Below, piece after piece: positions 1-9,589 of a stretch of DNA of 64,000 nt (positions are counted from its first letter, which is position 1; every line of letters begins with the position of its first letter). The notes under the pieces are model-generated. The model had not been told where the DNA came from. It ran no database searches and saw only the letters and a program-made list of their open reading frames with translations. The DNA comes from Odontesthes bonariensis. Lineage: Eukaryota; Chordata; Actinopteri; Atheriniformes; Atherinopsidae. The translations under genes were made by a program, and so were the position numbers. The stretch is from the NCBI RefSeq assembly GCF_027942865.1, contig NC_134521.1, forward strand, positions 18,416,449 through 18,480,448, read 5' to 3'.

Positions 1-12
1 AAATATTTATCA

Positions 13-18
13 AATAAA
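13..18 (+). terminator. Candidate polyadenylation signal at left edge
   Basis: AATAAA on the plus strand followed by a T/G-containing stretch. It could end a plus-strand gene lying left of the window that converges on irf2bp1. No coding sequence for such a gene is visible here, so the call rests on the hexamer and on the opposed signal at 87-92. Confidence 0.25.
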
Positions 19-86
19 GTTTTGAAAAGCACATCAGAGACTCCTGTCGGTAACAAAAGAGTACGCGGACTACAACTATGTTTTCA

Positions 87-92
87 TTTATT
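87..92 (-). terminator. Candidate distal polyadenylation signal of irf2bp1
   Basis: TTTATT on the plus strand reads AATAAA on the minus strand, about 1.97 kb past the irf2bp1 stop codon. Other minus-strand copies near 1587 and 1736 could serve shorter transcripts. Which one is used cannot be told from sequence alone. Confidence 0.3.
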
Positions 93-2060
93 ATAGAATT
101 GACCTGTTAAGATCACATACGTATGTGGGGTTAACCATTAAAGATTGTGGCGCTAATTATCATACCATACATATAATTCAAAAAGTAAATAGACAAAAAC
201 AAGCTTACGTCTGTGATACGTGGACTAATTAGTGACCGATGACATGGTTGTCAGTGAATACAGCATACACAGCTACAATACAATAAAATTACACTGAGCA
301 TGAAGCCATCTTTGGTCTTCTTATCACTATAAACAAATACATAGAAATTTGTATTGTATCAAAAATAGAAATTACATAGCCATGTTGAAAGTAAATTCAC
401 ATTATTGACATGAAACACGAGGAGAATACCTAAGAGACGTACTGTGGGGTTACATTTTTTTTTTAATAGTTTCTTTTTGCCAACTCCTCAGCATTAAGGA
501 CCAAATGGTTTCTCTGTTTTCTGAACATTCGTTTTTCCACAAGAGTTGCATGACTTGTCTGGCTGTCAATCAGTGTCGCTGTCCTGCATCATACGGAACA
601 AAACGCTTTTATAACATTTATACCGAAAAAGAAAATGGAAATAAATGACAAATTAAGATTGTCAAACAAACAAGCGTGTGCTTTCAATCCCGGGGTGTTT
701 TTTTTTTTTTTCTCTCTTTCTTAAAAATGAGGCCTCTGCCACACCGGACAGAGAAAAGAGGGCGAGGTTTGGTCGGGGCCGGGCCGAGCGCAGACGCACA
801 GGTGAGTCCCTCTCCGAGCGGGCGAGTCTTCAGTAACCAGTCTTTGTGTCGTGGTCCTCCCAGGGGGGTTCAGAGATACTCTGCTCTTGGAGGCACACAT
901 GATAAAAATGCAGCCAAAGTGGACCTCTGTTTGAGATAATAGGGAAGTGCTTTCAAAGTGTTTGATCCACTGTGGAGAGAAGAAAAACACGAATGAACCT
1001 GTGAAACTGACAATGGACTGCTTTGTTTTACATTCGACCATAGATACTCTGAGCAAACACCACCGATCGCTCAGCCCGACGGGGCAACTTCCGATTGTTC
1101 CCTCAACATAAAACCAGAGTCAAAATGATCCAACTTGGACGACACGAGAAACCAGGAGTCCTGCAACAAATGGTCTGAAGCCCGTATCGCCCCGATCTGA
1201 ATGCCGTACAGTCCTTTTAAACCAAAGAAGCTCGAGAGCTGGTTCAGAGCTGGTGCTAAAGCCGTTTGACTTTCTGTCCACAACTTTGTTGATGCTTTTT
1301 TTCTGCTTGTATTTCTGGCATTCGTTTCCATTCACTTACCTCTGCTTTTACAGATATTTTGCAGATGTTTACACTCTGATGTAAATTTCCAATTCAATTC
1401 TGGCTAATCGGAGCTAACAAACAGTGATTTCCTGAGTTATTTTGGAGAGAAAAAGACTTGTTTAAATAAATCAAAAAAATGAATCCATATTCACATTTAA
1501 AAGGGGAAATAATGAATGTCTTGAATTTCTACCCCCTCCAACTTTGATTCTGGCCTTTCCTTTTTAGAAGATGATTTCATTTCTGTGTTCATTTATTCTT
1601 GCTGAAGCAGCGGTTTAGATTGACCTTTTACTCTTTAAATTTACTCTCTTCTTGTCAGATTTGACCACTCTTCTACCTCTAAAATCAGCAGCATCAACCG
1701 GGGCAGCAACTACAGATACTTACTCTAGTTGACTGATTTATTGCTTATATTTTTCAGTGAGCCTGTATATCTAAGAGTATTTAGCATGACACTCATCACT
1801 GTCTCAGTATTTGTTATTGTACAGCATGGAGGCTAACGCCAACTCCTACGAATAAAACAGATGTTAATCAACCAAACACACTCTGTTCTACGACTCTATA
1901 ACATCAAGCATTTGCCCATAAAAGGATTGATGTTTTGCTTTTAAGCTCATTTGTGTAACTGTGAAGGAAAAATGTTAAGTTGTTGAGATACATACACACA
2001 CACACACACACACACACGTTTCCTCCTCATCTTACCATTCACCACAGCAGGATGGAGACG
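93..2060 (-). other. Probable irf2bp1 3' UTR and flank
   Basis: No open frame here resembles a known protein. Genes of this family have long 3' UTRs, so most of this stretch is probably transcribed from the minus strand. It holds a T-run near 699-712 and a small GC-rich island around 770-830. The island includes a plus-strand CAG|GTGAGT at about 797-805 that looks like a donor site but has no supported exon in front of it. Confidence 0.4.
1995..2018. repeat. (CA)n microsatellite
   Basis: About twelve uninterrupted CA units just downstream of the irf2bp1 stop codon, inside its presumed 3' UTR. Confidence 0.9.
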
Positions 2061-3842
2061 TCAAGGATCACTCTCCTTCTTTACTGTCACATCTCCATCT
2101 CCAGCCAGGATGGTTGAGATCTCTCCCTGCATGAAGGCCCAAGGCACGGTGGATCCTGCCAGGGGGCAGCGCTCTCCGCTGGGGCAGTACACCTCCCCTC
2201 CTTGACCCTGGCTGCGAATAAATCCTCGCGTACAGGGGAAACAGAACTTGTGGTGTGGGACAGAGGGACACTGGACAAAGTGCGTGTCCTCCAGACGCTC
2301 TCTGCAGAGGGTGCAGCAGAGCAGGGTGCCCTGCGCGCTGCTCGTAGACTCTCCCGCGTTGGTGTTGCTGCTCTGCCCCACCGCACTCAAACCCTGCCCC
2401 ATGGCAGCCTGGGAGACTGAGGTGGAGGCAGTAGATGGGCTGCTGCTGGTGGAGCGCCCAGCTGCAGACGAGTGGGCTTGGGACATGCTGGGGCTGTCTC
2501 TGGCCATCTGACTAGAGCTCAGGCTTTCTGCAACTCCCATTAGTGCCGAGATGGGCGAGGGCTGGCTGTGTAGACGTGGTGGACCCTCTTGGGGGGCTGC
2601 CATGCCAGGAAGGGGTTCGATGCTTGTATAAGGACCTCGAGGCCAGGGTTCTCTTGTTAGGTGATCAGGCCTCCCCTCACTCTCTCCATTCTCTGAGCCC
2701 GGAGAAGCCTTGCGACGCCTGGTGGTGCCCTTTGCTGGCCCGGGGCGTCCAGCAGCTGCCAGAGGCAGCACCGCATCTGGCAGTGGCAGAACCTCTGGGA
2801 TTGGGGGCTCTTTAAACATCCTCACACCATCATTCAGCAGCTCAGATAGCCCACGCCAGTCTCCTGTGCCTTGCCTCTTCTCATATTCCACATAGCGCAG
2901 CCCAGAGTTCACTGCTTTACCTGCATCTTTGGCCGAATCGCGGAACATCTGCCTGACCAAGTCTGGGATTCCTGAGAAGATTATTCCAGAGCCGGCAGGA
3001 TACTCCACGAACACCTTCAGCTCGAACTCTGGGGTTGCGTTGGCATCGAAGGCCAGCACGCGGCCCATCAGATTATGGTCTTTCCTGAAGCGCACATTAA
3101 AGGGGATGCAGCTGCTGAGAGCTATGAGCACATCCCGGACTGCTTTGGGACGGTTTGGCCAACCCTCCACCCTGCAGCGAGACACTTCACTAAGTTCAGC
3201 CATCATTTCATTGTTCCTCCACACAGCTGGATCTATACCCACAAGAGCAGAGGTGCTAGCTCCCACACCAAGAGACACAGCCTGTCTTCTGCCCACATCA
3301 CCCATTATGGTGCCAGCTGAGACTGCAATAGGTGTGGCCCCAGCTCTGGAGCCTGATAAAGGGGTTAAAAGCCCGTGAGGGGCAGCTACTAGCCCCTGAG
3401 CTATCAAGGCATGGGATATGGTGCCATGGAGGCTGGGGACTGCACCAGCTACAATCCGGCGGGTGTTCGGGCTCTGACGGCTACCCTCTGACAAGGCCAC
3501 ATCTTCAGGTCTGTGCAGCCCGTTAGGGAGGCGAGAAGACACCCCATACTCACCCCTCCCCCTGTCGACACGCTCACCATGCTGCCGCCCCGCTTCAACG
3601 GGCCCAACCGAGCTCGGTTTGACCTGCTGTGGACCCGGAGACCTGCCGTCTAAAACTCCGTGTGTGCTCTTTAGCTGCCTGGCAGTTTCAATGAGGAGCT
3701 CGATGCGGTCTGCACCGTCGTAGTTGACACATCCCCGGCACACCGCTTCGCTAAACTCCCAAAGCATGGCCCACGGCATCTTGGGCAGATCGCAGAGGTA
3801 GCACCATTGCCGTCTAGAGGAAGACTGCGAGGCGGAGGACAT
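2061..3842 (-). CDS. irf2bp1: Interferon regulatory factor 2-binding protein 1
   Basis: A single uninterrupted exon of 593 codons. The family acts in the nucleus as IRF2-dependent transcriptional co-repressors. Residues about 10-58 form the N-terminal IRF2BP zinc finger (RRQWCYLCDLPKMPWAM, then VCRGCVNYDGADRIELL). Residues about 506-570 form the C-terminal C3HC4 RING-type finger (CCTLCRERLEDTHFVQC, FCFPC, YCPSGERCPL), and the end reads VKKESDP. The centre is low-complexity and rich in Ser, Pro and Gly. The middle block, with NRPKAVRDVLIAL and PFNVRFRKDHNLMGRV, matches IRF2BP1 better than IRF2BP2 or IRF2BPL. The length agrees with the human protein (about 584). The start chosen is the first ATG before the conserved finger, and the family gene is intronless in mammals too. 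Antisense frames across this exon are shadows. A teleost duplicate name is possible. Confidence 0.93.
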   Translation of the reverse strand: MSSASQSSSRRQWCYLCDLPKMPWAMLWEFSEAVCRGCVNYDGADRIELLIETARQLKSTHGVLDGRSPGPQQVKPSSVGPVEAGRQHGERVDRGRGEYGVSSRLPNGLHRPEDVALSEGSRQSPNTRRIVAGAVPSLHGTISHALIAQGLVAAPHGLLTPLSGSRAGATPIAVSAGTIMGDVGRRQAVSLGVGASTSALVGIDPAVWRNNEMMAELSEVSRCRVEGWPNRPKAVRDVLIALSSCIPFNVRFRKDHNLMGRVLAFDANATPEFELKVFVEYPAGSGIIFSGIPDLVRQMFRDSAKDAGKAVNSGLRYVEYEKRQGTGDWRGLSELLNDGVRMFKEPPIPEVLPLPDAVLPLAAAGRPGPAKGTTRRRKASPGSENGESEGRPDHLTREPWPRGPYTSIEPLPGMAAPQEGPPRLHSQPSPISALMGVAESLSSSQMARDSPSMSQAHSSAAGRSTSSSPSTASTSVSQAAMGQGLSAVGQSSNTNAGESTSSAQGTLLCCTLCRERLEDTHFVQCPSVPHHKFCFPCTRGFIRSQGQGGEVYCPSGERCPLAGSTVPWAFMQGEISTILAGDGDVTVKKESDP

Positions 3843-4082
3843 GTTGTTTACAGGCCCTCGACCAAACTTTCTTCAGAGGCCTACACGTTACGGTCCGCGT
3901 TTTTCAACAATTATTCAGTCCTCAGATTCCACGAACCACATTCCGCGGATGACCTGAGAGAAACTAAATAAAAACTATGCTTTTAACTTTAATATTGGCG
4001 ACAGTACGTAAAACTTAGCAACGTCTTCGTTCTCGATTTGTTCGCTTCGGTCTGGGTGGAAGGAAGTAAAATGTTATAAGAC

Positions 4083-4134
4083 ACCGGAAACACCTACGCG
4101 ACACACGCCCGGTGCATTGTGGGAATTGCAGTTT
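4083..4134 (-). promoter_or_regulatory. irf2bp1 core promoter with ETS and ZNF143-like motifs
   Basis: About 240-290 bp upstream of the irf2bp1 ATG in a CpG-containing stretch. ACCGGAAA at 4083-4090 is an ETS-type core. The minus strand at 4113-4134 reads AAACTGCAATTCCCACAATG, close to the ZNF143/Staf consensus ACTACAATTCCCAGCATGC. No TATA box is seen. This is the usual look of a housekeeping-type vertebrate promoter. Confidence 0.5.
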
Positions 4135-4158
4135 CAGTATTACGACGCTCTCGTGGCG

Positions 4159-4181
4159 TTTTTTTTTTTTTTTTTTTTTTT
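4159..4181. repeat. Homopolymer T run
   Basis: A run of 23 T just upstream of the irf2bp1 promoter. It may be the poly(A) trace of an old retroposed copy, but no body is recognised beside it. Confidence 0.9.
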
Positions 4182-4222
4182 AGTCGGGTTGTAAATTGTA
4201 GTAAACTGAACGTGGGCATAGG

Positions 4223-4423
4223 CAATGTTTCTCAATTCCGGTCCTCGGGACCCACTGCCCTGCATGTTTTCGATGTTTCCCTCCTCCACCACACCTGATA
4301 CAAACGATCAGCAAGTCATCGAGCTCTGCAGTTGCGTTATAAGGGGCCATTCATTTGTGTTGGAGCAGGAAACATAAAACATGCAGGCCAGTGGGTCCCG
4401 AGGACCGGAATTGAGAAACATTG
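4223..4423. mobile_element. Fold-back MITE, hAT-like ends
   Basis: The left end (CAATGTTTCTCAATTCCGGT) and the right end (ACCGGAATTGAGAAACATTG) are reverse complements. Pairing runs nearly perfectly for about 45 bp, to the CATGTTTT/AAAACATG step, leaving a roughly 110-bp centre. There is no coding capacity. The ends resemble common teleost non-autonomous hAT elements. No exact 8-bp target duplication is seen at the edges, so superfamily is inferred. Confidence 0.75.
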
Positions 4424-4933
4424 TAGCTTATGTGGCTCAACGGCTGATTTCATCTGGCCCAAACAGCCAGTACGACAGAGCAAATATCGATGGTGTAGAT
4501 ATTTGTGAGACGATAACGCATATTTTAACAGATTTCGCGGTCATGCACGTTGGCTGTTTAGAATGCGATCAATATAATGATGCCATAATGACGATCGTGT
4601 ATGGACTATAATTTATCTGCGTTTATGTGTTTGATTACCTACTGTATGTCCATTATCATTGATAGATGGTGATTTTTATGTGGCTTATATTTAGGCTTAT
4701 AAAAACATTTGGATACTGGATATTTGTTTTTGGTCTCAAAATGACTTTTTATCACTCAGCAGAGTTATATTTGCAAGATTTGATCGTTATATCCCTACCT
4801 GACAGCGTAGCCTACCTTTTGCGATGGATACTCCTACAGGAGGCTATTTGGTGTTGCTAATGTTTTATAATAGATACATCTGTCTATTTTTGGAGTTCAT
4901 AATTTGCACAGAATGTATTCTACACTCGCTTAT

Positions 4934-4977
4934 GATCGCACGAGATCGGGCGTGTTCAGGGTGGTATGGCCGTAAGC
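4934..4977 (-). pseudogene. Truncated 5S rRNA gene fragment (first ~44 nt)
   Basis: Read on the minus strand, it starts GCTTACGGCCATACCACCCT and continues through a sequence matching the 5' 44 nt of vertebrate 5S rRNA with about two differences. Similarity then stops abruptly. The internal control region (A box at about nucleotide 50, C box at about 80) is absent, so it should not be transcribed as 5S. It may be a retroposed fragment or the head of a 5S-derived SINE such as SINE3. Confidence 0.8.
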
Positions 4978-4992
4978 CATGATCAAAAAGGA

Positions 4993-5005
4993 CGCCCCCT
5001 GGTGT
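4993..5005 (-). promoter_or_regulatory. CTCF-like motif
   Basis: The minus strand reads ACACCAGGGGGCG, 12 of 13 positions of the CTCF core CCASYAGRKGGCR. It lies only 16 bp from the 5S fragment, so it may be part of the same repeat copy and not a conserved insulator. Confidence 0.35.
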
Positions 5006-5742
5006 TCACTGGCCTTAACTTTTATTTAAAGAAATGTCATGCGTGCATGAGGCCTGGATGATTGAAATCCACTTGGCTGCTGAATGTTGTTTGCATTATT
5101 TGCATAGTTTGAGTTGATGTAGACTGATGAGATTATGATATTACTATGTTAATGTTGTGTTTTCCCATGCAAATTAGGTGTTACATCATTAATTATGTGC
5201 TAATTTCCATACATTTCAGATGTAGAAATCTGAAAATGTGATAAAGTCAGGTTAAAGATTGTTGCTATAAAATATATTGTTTGTAAGGAACAAACCAGGG
5301 AAGTTTCATGTAGATATTTGATACTTAAATTTTCTATCCTATTTACCTATAATACATTGCCTATGTTATTAGGCTTATGCCTACGTTCTTGTGGTAATTA
5401 GGAGTCTTCAAACCCATTTTTGAGCCTGGCATACAGCAGATTTGAGTTCAGTAACCTTGAATACTCCTTCAAATGTTGTATAGTCCATTTTCTGAAATCC
5501 TGCCTATTGGGGGAAAGTGAAAACTTGTAGTAACATATTTGTTTCAGCAATAGAGAAACACCAGCCAATAAGTGTACAAACAATTAATTTTATTAATGGC
5601 AGTAACATGTTGCATAGAGTCAGATAAAGCACCAGATGTTTTTCTGCTCACAATATAAACAAAATTACATATATATTCTCATCCAACAAATGTGCTATAG
5701 TGCAAGAAAATATTATCATATGTATTATTATTATATTACATT

Positions 5743-6956
5743 CTATTCTATTGAAAGGCAATCATTTCCTCGTCTAAACATCTGGCGTACAACTCTTGGT
5801 TGCCACTCCTGACAGACTGGACTAAGAGCATCATGTCGTCCTTGTTGTAGGCCAGCATAGCACCTGCCAAGGCACTCATGAAGGCCCCATACTTGGAATG
5901 GCTCTGTTTGCAGTATCACAGCGGTGCTGCCGGTGGTACACAGCACCCTTCTGCACCCAGTGTTTGAACAGAGTCTCCAGGAAGGATGAACCGCTGTCAC
6001 TGAAATGATATCAAGATTTCATACAGCATGTGTTCCTTGTAAAAAGATGTGATTTAATGTTAACTGTTTAATCTATCAGTTGAATTGTTGATTTCATTAT
6101 CAGTTATTTGGAATTATTCTTAAACTTACGGGCAACAGTTGTTGTCTGCATATATGACCTTTGGTGCAGGAGCGTTTGCACGTTGGAACCGGGCAATCAG
6201 ACCGCTCGCCATACGCCTGCAGCACCCCTCAGATCAGCTGCCACCACCACCGTCGTCAAGAACTGGCCCCATTCGTTCAGAACACTGGTGACATGCTGCA
6301 TGGTGCCCGGGCCATCACCATATATCTTCTTGAGGACCTAAAAAGCAGAACATTCATATTACAGTGTTTCTTAATTATTTGTCCTGTCTTTCCTACATCA
6401 TGTCTGTGAATTACAAAGTATTCTCACTCAACACTCAGAATCCAGATCAAAGTGATATTTTATACATACTTTTTTTGTACCATCAATGCAGAGGATTTTT
6501 CCAGTCACATTTTCCCATCAGATTTCTTGGCAGCAGCCTCTGCCACCCAGGGTCTACTGCTCTGCTGGGGGCATTTGCCACAGTCTTAGCTGCGTCTGAA
6601 CACAGCAGCTTGGCCTCTCCCTGCCTATACAGAGGAATGTGTGGATACAGGTGCTGCTTCAGGTCGGAGTTCAACTGTTACAGAGAAGGCGGTGTGAGAT
6701 ATGACCTAGCGAGCACCTCCAATGCAATGTTGACTTTCCTTCCAGATCCATTCATAAGCATTCAGGCGTCGGATGTGGTCACCAAAAGACGTTTGGTCAG
6801 GCAGGCCAACGACTCACAGGTGAGGAAGAGGTAAATGAAGTAAAAAGTAAATGTAAACATGAAACCTGCTCACAATCGCAGTAAATGACTGTGAACTCAC
6901 CATGTCCACCAGGGTCAGCAGGCCTGACAGGCGTGTCATAAATAGCACGATGAGCA
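5743..6956 (-). pseudogene. Intron-bearing transposase-like pseudogene
   Basis: Three or four minus-strand exon remnants keep their splice sites. Exon a spans about 6860-6492 and includes DLKQHLYPHIPLYRQGEAKL, then ILCIDGTKK before donor GTATGT. Exon b spans 6338 to about 6119: an acceptor, VLKKIYGDGPGTMQHVTSVL, then in another frame IARFQRANAPAPKVIYADNN before donor GTAAGT. Exon c, 6001-5743, follows an ATTTCAG acceptor and includes SSFLETLFKHWVQKGAVYH and, after a frame change, MSALAGAMLAYNKDDMMLL, ending CLDEEMIAFQ and a stop. At least three frame shifts break it. CIDGT and YADN look like the first two acidic residues of a DDE/RNase H-fold transposase; that reading is an inference. A further piece at 6957 and beyond was replaced by the TTAA-type element. 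The family name is uncertain; I recall similar teleost multi-copy proteins of unknown function. Confidence 0.6.
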
Positions 6957-7393
6957 TTAAAGGGATAGTTCGCCTCTTTTAACATGAAGCTGTATGACAT
7001 CCCATTTTAGCAACATCATTTATGAACATTGACTTACCCCCTGCTGCGTCCTGTGAGCCGAGTTCCAGCCTCGTTTTGGCATTGACAAGGTAGTCCGGCT
7101 AGTTGGCTGGGGCTTAAAAAATAAAGCGTTTTGCTTCTCAAAACAACATGTGTTCAAAAGAGTAATACATTTGCATCACAAAATCGTTAGCCAGAAAAAG
7201 TCAGACCTCACAATTGTTTGGCGCTATTTCTCTCTACCTTCGTATCACTACGGGCTGTGTAAACCGTGCAGACCGAGCAGTCCCCTGCTTCCGAGCAGTA
7301 AACACCGTAACAGGTGCGGCTATCGCTAGGTGGCTGAACGCATTGATATGAAGGGAGGCAAAAATAGCGCCAAGCGATTGTGAGGTCTGACCA
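6957..7393. mobile_element. TTAA-type non-autonomous element, copy 1
   Basis: It begins TTAAAGGGATAGTTCGCCTC and shares long near-identical stretches with the copy at 10817. It contains an internal palindrome: GTCAGACCTCACAATTGTTT at about 7200 pairs with the segment ending GATTGTGAGGTCTGAC at about 7392. No matching right terminus is visible, so this copy looks 3'-truncated. The TTAA edge suggests a piggyBac-like mechanism. It sits at the end of the transposase-like pseudogene exon. Confidence 0.65.
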
Positions 7394-7481
7394 CTGCCGT
7401 CCCAGAGTCACCCCCCTAATGCCAGCCATCACTGCTCCTCACACCACAACAACCATCTTTTACAGCCACAAGCTACCTCAG

Positions 7482-7993
7482 CCTCTCACCAACTGCACAC
7501 CAGTCACAGCGGGGTGGGGATACAAACCCTGGTTCGGGTAGGGGGAGAAATAAAAGAGGTAAGATGAGTAGGAATGGGATTCAAACCCTGGTTCGGGTAG
7601 GGGGTAATGAAAATATAGAGGGTGTCAGAGGTGGAGGCAGGACAAGACACACTAGCAGATTCAGCAGACAAACTCACCTAAACCATCCTACAGTCACTAA
7701 GAATGCCAGCAAAAACAAAGCCATACAACTTCCTCTCACCAACTGCACACCAGTCACAGCGGGGTGGGGATGCAAACCCTGGTTCGGGTAGGGGGAGAAA
7801 TAAAAGAGGTAAGATAAGCGGGAATGGGATTCAAACCCTGGTTCGGGTAGGGGGTAATGAAAGTATAGAGGGTGCCATTGGTGGAGGCAGGACAAGACAC
7901 ACTAGCAGACACACTAGCATATTCAACAGACAAACTCACCTAAACAGTCCTATAATCAGCAAAAATGCCAGCAAAAACTAAGCCATACAACTT
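7482..7993 (-). repeat. Two-unit tandem repeat, 250-bp period
   Basis: Unit 1 is 7482-7731 and unit 2 is 7732-7993. They are about 90% identical; unit 2 has a 12-bp duplication of a GACACACTAGCA-type motif. Each unit contains CAAACCCTGGTTCGGGTAGG twice, so there is a nested shorter repeat. The array lies directly 3' of a retrotransposon coding tail on the minus strand and may be that element's tandemly repeated 3' UTR. Confidence 0.8.
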
Positions 7994-8105
7994 ACTCAAA
8001 GCCAACTCACCCAAAATGGCCACCTGATTTCAAAAGGATCACATGGGCCAAACCCTCCACTTAAATATCCTGAATTTCTTCTTTGCTTCTTCCAAGAGTC
8101 TGTTT

Positions 8106-8309
8106 ACCCTAAGTGCTCCCCCTGCTGGGCCCCCAACTGCTATTGCTTCTTCTTATCCAAATCCACTGACTGGATTTTACTGCTTTATCTGACAGCTCTT
8201 TCACTATTTTCCTCACATTCTGTCCACTTACACCAAGCTCCCTCAACAATGAGACAACAGACTTTGCAACAAATCCTCTACATCCTACTTCCACTGGACA
8301 TATCCTAAC
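8106..8309 (-). pseudogene. Retrotransposon polyprotein C-terminal tail
   Basis: The minus-strand frame reads CPVEVGCRGFVAKSVVSLLR, then ELGVSGQNVRKIVKELSDKA, ending near SSQWIWIRR. This pattern (CRGF, LL.ELG, WLW.RR) recurs at the C-terminus of many teleost reverse-transcriptase-bearing retroelements. Only about 65 codons remain, with no polymerase motifs, so this is a 5'-truncated insertion. Which family it belongs to is not certain. The tandem repeat at 7482-7993 would be its 3' UTR. Confidence 0.5.
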
Positions 8310-8350
8310 TGGAAGTAGGATGTAGAGGATTTGTTGCAAAGTCTGTTGTC
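8253..8350. repeat. Perfect 41-bp inverted repeat, 16-nt loop
   Basis: Arms 8253-8293 (starting GACAACAGACTTTGCAACAA) and 8310-8350 (ending GCAAAGTCTGTTGTC) are exact reverse complements around loop 8294-8309. The left arm belongs to the retroelement coding tail, so the right arm is an inverted copy of its 5' end. Confidence 0.95.
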
Positions 8351-8462
8351 AGATGAGATATGCCGGAGGAGATGGAAGAGACTCAGGGAGGGTCGAGGAA
8401 GAGAGGACCGCAGAGTACACGCAGGATGAGATGAGGGAGCAGCAGGTGAGGACCAGGAAGTA

Positions 8463-8534
8463 GCAGTAGCACCAGGAGCAGCATCAGGAGCAGCAGCAGC
8501 AGCATCAGCAGCAGCATCAGGAGCAGCAGCAGCA
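8463..8534. repeat. CAG-rich imperfect trinucleotide repeat
   Basis: Alternating CAG, GAG and CAT triplets. Both strands have open frames through it (Ala-rich on minus, Gln/Ser-rich on plus), as expected of any CAG tract; none is taken as a gene. Confidence 0.85.
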
Positions 8535-8779
8535 AAGTGACGTGAGAGGTTGGTTTTCAATGAAGACACCCACAGCAAGGGAAACATATGAGAAATAGTG
8601 TCACATAGATGAATAACCCTTTTTTTTCTTTTTAAATGTCACTAGGTTGTGGTTAGGGGAAAATCAAAGTCTAGATACTATAATGGCTAACTTTATGATG
8701 TATTAATATGGATGCATTTATAAATTGGTTGGTGAGTTCAAATCTATCAAAAATATATTTGTTTTATTGTTACTAACAG

Positions 8780-9302
8780 ACATCCCTGATCAGTCCTCCG
8801 ATGCCAGTGACACCGAGGCATCTGCTGCTGCTGCTCCTGCTCCTGCTCCATCGACGTCAAGAGCAGTCACAGGTAAGCACATGACAAATTAGATTACATT
8901 TTTTAAATGGTAAGAGTATGAGTTATGCAATTATGTTTTCACTACAACAACTACTTTATTTGTTGCCTTTTCATGTTTGATCCATAACTTTGTGTCTTTG
9001 CCTGATTTCATCATTTTCAGTCAGAAATAATGTCATGTCAAACTGTCATTATTAAAAAAAAAATCTGATCTAATTGAATCACCCTATATTTCAATTTTCA
9101 TACAGCACCAAAGATAAATGACAGGCAGGGTGAAATTGAAGCGCTTCTGCTGGAGGCCCTCAGAAGACCAGCATTACCACCCACACCACCCCCATCGGAG
9201 GATGAACTCTTCCCTAACCCTAACCTATTTAGTAGTCATTTGTTATTATGTTTGTATGTTAGCAGTGGTTTTATGTTATTATGTAATATTATTGTGTTGT
9301 AA
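8780..9302 (+). pseudogene. Phase-consistent exon pair, unknown gene
   Basis: Exon 8780-8872 follows TACTAACAG and ends before GTAAGC; exon 9106-9302 follows TTTTCATACAG. Joined, they read IPDQSSDASDTEASAAAAPA, then PSTSRAVTAPKINDRQGEIE and PPTPPPSEDELFPNPNLF, and end at a TAA, with a possible ATTAAA about 20 bp on. The acidic/Pro tail resembles the C-terminus of transposon-linked DNA-binding proteins, but I do not recognise the family. No convincing upstream exon was found, so this is probably the 3' end of a dead mobile-element gene. Confidence 0.3.
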
Positions 9303-9589
9303 TGCACTGTAGACATGCCCAATTAAAGATGTTACAACACAATAATACTGTAAAATAAAAACAGACACAAATGTTCTCTGTGGTATAAATATGGATTAAT
9401 GACACAGACACAGGTATATATTTATTTTGGTGCTCATATTAAAGAATATTTGCCCTGCAGTAATGTGTGGGTTACTAATTTTGAATTTTAGCCGAATGAA
9501 TAAATAGGCAGCAGGTCTGTGGGCTGTCTGTGGCAGTAGCACGACGAGGACGTCAGTAACACCCACTTTACGACAAAAAAATCAAAATT

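Larger units (their letters stand above)
4424..5742. other. Intergenic stretch, mostly unrecognised
   Basis: AT-rich DNA without a supported gene. The recognised pieces are the 5S rRNA fragment at 4934-4977 and the CTCF-like motif at 4993-5005. The rest shows only short frames with no family resemblance. Confidence 0.5.

Noticed and set aside
676-1335. Short frames on both strands in the GC-richer part near the left edge
   Set aside because: Low-complexity content, no known domain, and location within the probable irf2bp1 3' UTR.
2202-3526. Several plus-strand open frames across irf2bp1
   Set aside because: They are antisense to a strongly conserved coding exon and have no family resemblance.
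7510-7620. GGTTCGGGT-type motifs resembling a tRNA B box
   Set aside because: There is no A box at the right distance and no cloverleaf; they are part of the 250-bp tandem repeat.
7482-7993. Direct repeats that might suggest a CRISPR-like array
   Set aside because: Only two long units without spacers, in a eukaryotic genome.
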